The notes under the pieces were generated by a model. The model had not been told where the DNA came from. It saw nothing but the letters and a program-made list of their open reading frames with translations, and ran no database searches. The position numbers and the translations under genes were made by a program. DNA of 16,175 nucleotides, from contig JASBTC010000454.1 of the NCBI GenBank assembly GCA_030148625.1, forward strand, positions 1 through 16,175. The letters run 5' to 3'. Shown piece by piece: positions 11,910 to 16,175 of the stretch. Position 1 is the stretch's first letter; every line of letters starts with the position of its first letter. This DNA comes from Sphingobium sp. GTDB lineage: Bacteria > Pseudomonadota > Alphaproteobacteria > Sphingomonadales > Sphingomonadaceae.

Positions 11910-13205
11910 GTGGCTGCTGGAAATTATCGCCCCGAAACGCTTGCCCTGCACGCCGGCTGGCGGGCGGATCCGACGACGGGCGCGGTGGCGCCGCCGATCT
12001 TCCAGACGACATCCTATCAGTTCCAGAGCGCCGAACATGCCGCGAACCTGTTCGCGCTCAGGGAACTCGGCAATATCTATACGCGTATCGGCAATCCGAC
12101 GACCGACATCCTGGAGCAGCGCATCGCCGCGCTGGAGGGTGGCGCCGCGGCGTTGGCGGTCGCTTCGGGGCAGGCGGCATCCGCCTATGCGATCCAGAAT
12201 CTGGCGCGCGCCGGCGACAATATCGTCAGCGGCACCGATCTGTACGGCGGCACCTATAATCTCTTCGCCAACACGTTGCGCGACATGGGGATCGAGGTCC
12301 GCTTCGTCGATCCCGCCGATCCGGAGGCCTTTGCCCGCGCCACCGACGATCGCACGCGCGCCTTTTACGTCGAGACCCTGCCCAATCCCAAGCTGGTCGT
12401 CTGCCCGATCGCGGAGATCGCGGCGGTCGGCAGGCCGCTGGGCATTCCGCTGATCGTCGACAACACCGCGGCACCGCTATTGGCCCGGCCGCTCGATCAT
12501 GGTGCCGCGATCATCGTCTATTCGACGACCAAATATATCGGCGGCCACGGCACCTCGATCGGAGGCATGATCGTCGATGGCGGCAATTTCGACTGGGAAG
12601 CCTTTCCCGAACGCCAGCCGCTGCTCAACACCCCCGATCCCAGCTATCACGGCGCGGTCTGGGCACAGGCGGCCAAGCCGCTTGGGCCGATCGCCTATAT
12701 ATTGCGCGCGCGCACCGTCCTGCTGCGCGATCTTGGCGCCGCATTGTCGCCGCTCAGTGCCTTTCAATTGATCCAGGGCGTCGAGACCCTGCCGCTGCGC
12801 ATGCCGCGCCACTGCGAAAACGCGCTGAAGGTGGTCGAATTCCTGTCCGCGCGGTCGGACGTGACGCGGGTGATCCATCCGTCGCTCCAGACCGGCACCC
12901 AGCGCGAGCGCGCCGATCGCTATCTGACCGGCGGGCTCGGCGGGCTTCTCGGGTTCGAGCTGGCGGGCGGTTCGGCGGCGGGCAGCCGGTTCATCGATGC
13001 GCTGAAACTCTTCTACCATGTCGCCAATATCGGCGATGCCCGCAGCCTGGCAATCCATCCGGCATCGACCACCCATTCGCAGCTCTCGGCCGAAGACCAG
13101 ATCGCGACCGGCGTTTCGCCCGGCTATGTCCGCCTGTCGATCGGGCTCGAGCATATCGACGATATTCTCGAGGACCTCGCACAGGCGCTCGACGCGGCCG
13201 GCTAG
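11910..13205 (+). CDS. O-acetylhomoserine sulfhydrylase-type PLP enzyme (Cys/Met metabolism family)
   Basis: A 431-residue protein starting at GTG 11910, eight bases after GAAGGAG; an ATG at 11903 is out of frame and only one base from that site. It is a fold-type I PLP enzyme of the Cys/Met gamma family. The start PETLALHAGWRADPTTGAVAPP, the NPTTDILEQRIAALEGG block and the lysine motif YSTTKYIGGHG with PLP Lys208 are characteristic. The SIGGMIVDGGNFDW insert and HPASTTHSQLS near 387 favour O-acetylhomoserine aminocarboxypropyltransferase (MetY), which makes homocysteine from O-acetylhomoserine and sulfide. O-succinylhomoserine sulfhydrylase (MetZ) and cystathionine gamma-synthase are shorter, and length also favours MetY. 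I leave the symbol blank because specificity cannot be proven here. A palindromic repeat 17 bases past the stop may end the transcript. Confidence 0.92.
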   Translation: MAAGNYRPETLALHAGWRADPTTGAVAPPIFQTTSYQFQSAEHAANLFALRELGNIYTRIGNPTTDILEQRIAALEGGAAALAVASGQAASAYAIQNLARAGDNIVSGTDLYGGTYNLFANTLRDMGIEVRFVDPADPEAFARATDDRTRAFYVETLPNPKLVVCPIAEIAAVGRPLGIPLIVDNTAAPLLARPLDHGAAIIVYSTTKYIGGHGTSIGGMIVDGGNFDWEAFPERQPLLNTPDPSYHGAVWAQAAKPLGPIAYILRARTVLLRDLGAALSPLSAFQLIQGVETLPLRMPRHCENALKVVEFLSARSDVTRVIHPSLQTGTQRERADRYLTGGLGGLLGFELAGGSAAGSRFIDALKLFYHVANIGDARSLAIHPASTTHSQLSAEDQIATGVSPGYVRLSIGLEHIDDILEDLAQALDAAG

Positions 13206-13222
13206 GGTCTGATCACACCACC

Positions 13223-13320
13223 CATCCTGTCATTCCCGCGAAAGCGGGAATCCCGCTTCTTCTTCTTTCTGATGCTTCACGGAAAAGCTGGATTCCCGCG
13301 TGCACGGGAATGACAGGATG
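13223..13320. repeat. Palindromic intergenic repeat, TGTCATTCCCG family
   Basis: The ends CATCCTGTCATTCCCG (13223-13238) and CGGGAATGACAGGATG (13305-13320) are a perfect 16-bp inverted repeat. Each arm also folds alone: ATTCCCGC-gaaa-GCGGGAAT (13232-13251) and ATTCCCG-cgtgca-CGGGAAT (13292-13311). The element can thus form two small hairpins or one long cruciform. It starts 17 bases after the stop of the PLP-enzyme gene. Elements of this look are dispersed in many sphingomonad genomes, from memory, and may act as terminators or as non-autonomous mobile repeats. Confidence 0.8.
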
Positions 13321-13642
13321 AGTTAGCCTAGCTGGATCAGACGTCAGTTGCCGATCGGCATCGGATGACAGCACTGAGTCCGAGTCGTTTCACGCGCTCG
13401 GTTCGTCTTCGGTCGCGTCCGTTTTCGGGCGGGGTTGGGCCGTCGCGCGCCCAATTCTTCGCCGCTGCGGAAATTTCCACCGAAATTGAGGGGTACCGGC
13501 TTGGCCTGCGTATTGATGGTACCGGTTGCGACTTCTGGATGTGAATATAACTATTTGAATTAAAACGAAGAATCCATATTGACCTGTATATACAACCAGT
13601 GCTCTCTGCCGGAAATCACAATGGGAAACAGGGGGCTTTGAT
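13321..13642 (+). other. Gene-free leader/promoter region of the TonB-dependent receptor gene
   Basis: No gene is supported in these 322 bases. The first two thirds are GC-rich; an A/T-rich tract runs from about 13535 to 13600 and probably holds the receptor promoter. The octamer GGTACCGG occurs twice, at 13492-13499 and 13518-13525, start to start 26 bases. TGTATATACA (13585-13594) is a perfect 10-bp palindrome. I could not pick a convincing -35/-10 pair: TTGAAT at 13555 has no good partner at 16-18 bases. Confidence 0.4.
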
Positions 13643-16175
13643 ATGAAGACGAGAACGACGCTGCTTGTCGGAGCGGCATTGGTCATCGGGATTTCCACGC
13701 CGGTCTTTGCGCAATCCGATCAGGCGGCGGCCGATACGGCAGCTGACGGCGCGCAAGCGCAGGGTACCGACATCATCGTTACCGGATCGCGCATCCGCCG
13801 TCCCGATCTTGCCGGGGTCGGTCCCGCCACCGTCGTTTCGGCGGAGCAGATCGAGAATACGGGCGTCACCAATATCGAGACGGTGCTTCAGCGGCTTCCC
13901 GCCAATGCGGGTTTCGCGGGCAACCAGACCTCGGCCTATTGGACGGGCAACGGCTATGGCACGGCGCAGGTCAATCTGCGCGGCCTCGGGATCAAGCGCA
14001 CCCTGGTGCTGCTCAACGGCCGTCGTCTCGTCGCGGGTGGAACCGGCGCGAACTCGTCGCCCGACCTGAACATGATCCCGGTCGTCGCGCTCGCACGTAC
14101 CGATGTGCTCAAGGACGGCGCATCGGCGATCTACGGCGCGGATGCGATGGCCGGTGTGGTCAATCTGGTGACGCGCACCGACTATGAAGGGCTTGGCGTC
14201 AATGCGCGCTACGGCATCAGCGAGCGTGGCGACGGTTCGGATTTCACGGCCGATCTGATCTGGGGCATCCGCAACGACCGTGGCGGCTTCATGGCGGCGG
14301 TCACCTATCAGAAGACGAGCGCGGTCAACATGGCGAGCCGCGCGCCGTGCTCGCTGGCGGAAACGACGCCGGGCAAGCTGTCATGCGTGAACAGCGCGTC
14401 CACCGTCGGTGGCCGTGCCGTGCTGCCCAATGGCCAGCAGATCAATTTCAATCAGGTGCCGGGCGGAAACGGCAATTTCTTCGAGCCTTACAGCGCGGCC
14501 AAGCATAATTTCAATTCGGCGCCGTTCCTGAACGCGGTCAGCCCGGTCGAGCGCGTCAGCACCGCATTCTTCGCCGATTACGACCTCAACGACAATATCG
14601 AGGCGTTCGGCGAATTTCTCTACACCTACCGCAAATCCAACCAGATCGCGACGCCGGGAACGCTGCGCAATCTGTCGATCGCGGCCAGCAATCCCACCAA
14701 TCCGACGGGGCAGAACATCGTCCTGATCCAGCGCCGGCTTGCCGAGCCCGGTCCGCGCCAGTTCTTCCAGGAAACCGATACCTGGCAGGGCACGCTCGGC
14801 CTGCGCGGCAAATTCTCCAACGACTGGTCGTGGGAAGTGGCGGGTAGCTTCGGCCGCAACACCGCGGTCGACGGATCGACCAATGTCGCGAACCTCGAAC
14901 GCGTCGCAAATTCGCTCGACACGAGCAAATGCAGCCTGGCCGCCGGTGCCGCGATCCCGTGCGGCGATTATCTCGGTTTCGGCGACCTGACCCCACAGGT
15001 GCTCGACTATATCCTGTTCACCTCGCGCGATCGCGGCGGCAACGAACTGGCGACGGTCACTGCCGACCTGACAGGCAGCCTGTTCGATCTTCCCGCCGGC
15101 GCGGTCTCGTTCGCGACCGGCGCGGTCTATCGCAAGGAAAAGGGCTGGCGCGATCCCGATCCGCTGACCGTGCTCGGCGTCGCCAACACCAACCAGCAGG
15201 ATCCGATTTCGGGCTCGAGCACCGCCAAGGAAGCCTATCTCGAACTCTCGGTGCCGGTGCTGGCGAACCAGCCCTTCTTCAAGGCGCTGACGCTGGACGG
15301 CGCGGTGCGCTATTCGAACTACGACCTGTTCGGCGGCGACTGGAATTACAAGCTGAGCGCGGACTGGATGATCGACGACGGTTTCCGGCTGCGCGGCACC
15401 TATGGCACCGGCTTCCGCATTCCCAACGTGCCCGAATTGTTCGGCGGCGTATCCGAAGGCAATCTGACGACGACCGATCCGTGCAGCCGCTATTCGACGA
15501 GCGGCAACGCGACGCTGATCGCGAACTGCCGGGCATCCGGCGTTCCCGCCAATTATGTCCAGCTCGGCACGACCATCCTGACGACCGCCGGCGGCAACCA
15601 GAATCTGAAGCCGGAAAGCTCGACCACCTGGACGATCGGCGCGGTGATCCAGCCGAAGAATCTGGTACCGGGCCTGTCGCTGACCGCAGACTGGTTCGAT
15701 ATCGACATCAAGGATGCGATCCGGGCGATCCCGGGATCGACCAAGCTCGCCGTCTGTTATGCCAGCACCAATCTCTCGAGCGAATTCTGCGATGATTTCA
15801 CGCGCAGTCCGCTGACCGGCGAAGTGACCTATCTGTCCGCGCAACCGATCAATACCGGACGTGAACGGATGAACGGCCTCGATCTCGGCCTGGTCTACAA
15901 CCGTATGATCGGCGACGTCGCGATCTCGCTCGACCTCAATGCGACCTGGCTCAACAAATATGAGGTGCTGCCGTTCCCGGGCGGCAATTTGATCCCGTTC
16001 GACGGCCATATCGGCGGCGGCAATGGCGGCTATCCGAAATGGCACGGTTATGGCGTGCTGACGGCGGAGAAGGACGGCATCAGCGCGACCTGGTCGACAC
16101 AATGGATCGGCAAGGCTACCGACTTCAACGCATCGGCCGGCGACATCGGCTACCGCACGCCGAACGTCTTCTACC
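13643..16175 (+). CDS. TonB-dependent outer-membrane receptor (3' end outside window)
   Basis: 844 residues are visible and the frame stays open to the window end. ATG 13643 follows AGGGGG by seven bases. Residues 1-23 are a signal peptide cut at VFA|Q. A TonB-box-like segment DIIVTGSRI (43-51) precedes the plug domain (about 55-175), with NLRGLGIKRTLVLLNGRRL and LKDGASAIYGADAMAGVVNL as its typical blocks. The beta-barrel follows, with RGTYGTGFRIPNVPELFGG and, at the end, RTPNVFY (838-844), so only a short C-terminus is missing. These receptors take up siderophores, vitamins, sugars or peptides using the TonB-ExbBD system; the large plug-plus-barrel type is abundant in sphingomonads. Substrate is unknown. 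Cysteine pairs in extracellular-loop-like stretches (for example near 432-444) may form disulfides. Confidence 0.95.
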   Translation, partial: MKTRTTLLVGAALVIGISTPVFAQSDQAAADTAADGAQAQGTDIIVTGSRIRRPDLAGVGPATVVSAEQIENTGVTNIETVLQRLPANAGFAGNQTSAYWTGNGYGTAQVNLRGLGIKRTLVLLNGRRLVAGGTGANSSPDLNMIPVVALARTDVLKDGASAIYGADAMAGVVNLVTRTDYEGLGVNARYGISERGDGSDFTADLIWGIRNDRGGFMAAVTYQKTSAVNMASRAPCSLAETTPGKLSCVNSASTVGGRAVLPNGQQINFNQVPGGNGNFFEPYSAAKHNFNSAPFLNAVSPVERVSTAFFADYDLNDNIEAFGEFLYTYRKSNQIATPGTLRNLSIAASNPTNPTGQNIVLIQRRLAEPGPRQFFQETDTWQGTLGLRGKFSNDWSWEVAGSFGRNTAVDGSTNVANLERVANSLDTSKCSLAAGAAIPCGDYLGFGDLTPQVLDYILFTSRDRGGNELATVTADLTGSLFDLPAGAVSFATGAVYRKEKGWRDPDPLTVLGVANTNQQDPISGSSTAKEAYLELSVPVLANQPFFKALTLDGAVRYSNYDLFGGDWNYKLSADWMIDDGFRLRGTYGTGFRIPNVPELFGGVSEGNLTTTDPCSRYSTSGNATLIANCRASGVPANYVQLGTTILTTAGGNQNLKPESSTTWTIGAVIQPKNLVPGLSLTADWFDIDIKDAIRAIPGSTKLAVCYASTNLSSEFCDDFTRSPLTGEVTYLSAQPINTGRERMNGLDLGLVYNRMIGDVAISLDLNATWLNKYEVLPFPGGNLIPFDGHIGGGNGGYPKWHGYGVLTAEKDGISATWSTQWIGKATDFNASAGDIGYRTPNVFY

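Noticed and set aside
13390..13698. 102-codon minus-strand frame upstream of the receptor gene
   Set aside because: It overlaps the receptor start, crosses the A/T-rich presumed promoter, and its product has no recognisable feature.
14381..16102. 573-codon open frame on the minus strand
   Set aside because: It lies wholly inside the receptor gene, whose protein shows signal peptide, TonB box, plug and barrel motifs. The antisense frame has no recognisable domain; long antisense frames are common in GC-rich genes with biased third positions.

Overview
The window looks like chromosomal DNA of a sphingomonad (Alphaproteobacteria, Sphingomonadales). The case rests on high GC with strong G/C third-position bias, a large TonB-dependent receptor, several exported peptidases and hydrolases, and two families of palindromic intergenic repeats of the CATTGCGAGGAGCG and TGTCATTCCCGCGAAAGCGGGAAT types. 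The repeat attribution is from memory, not from a search. There are no rRNA or tRNA genes, no insertion sequence, no phage gene and no CRISPR array. Twelve genes are supported, two of them cut by the window edges.

Layout. 1-791 (-): 3'-truncated, exported alpha/beta hydrolase of the epoxide-hydrolase/haloacid-dehalogenase type with an Asp nucleophile. 999-1388 (+): MerC-domain membrane protein behind a promoter overlapped by a palindrome. 1394-2878 (-): exported S12 (class C beta-lactamase-like) serine hydrolase, divergent from a four-gene plus-strand block. That block is M55 D-aminopeptidase DppA-like (3006-3956), PaaI-type hotdog thioesterase (4016-4438), carboxymuconolactone-decarboxylase-like protein (4490-5026) and exported S9 prolyl-oligopeptidase-like peptidase (5153-7726). 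A palindromic repeat and a solitary half-repeat follow. 7981-9522 (+): BchE-like cobalamin-binding radical SAM enzyme. It meets tail-to-tail a two-gene minus-strand operon, DUF899 thioredoxin-like protein (9970-10671) then SRPBCC/AHSA1 protein (9510-9977), which has a good sigma-70-like promoter and a perfect 12-bp operator-like palindrome. 10904-11824 (+): membrane-anchored protein of unknown function. 11910-13205 (+): O-acetylhomoserine sulfhydrylase-type PLP enzyme. A second palindromic repeat and a 320-base gene-free stretch lead to a TonB-dependent receptor (13643 to the window end).

How the genes may work together. The S12 hydrolase, the M55 peptidase and the S9 peptidase all carry signal peptides. 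S12 and M55 both contain members that act on D-amino-acid peptides. The most economical reading is a periplasmic peptide-processing locus, possibly fed by an outer-membrane receptor such as the one at the right edge, with sulfur amino-acid synthesis nearby; this is inference. No clearly new system is apparent. The points most worth following are the D-peptidase pairing with an exported DppA, the BchE-like enzyme without photosynthesis neighbours, the unknown membrane-anchored protein behind a 10-bp inverted repeat, and the palindromic repeats.
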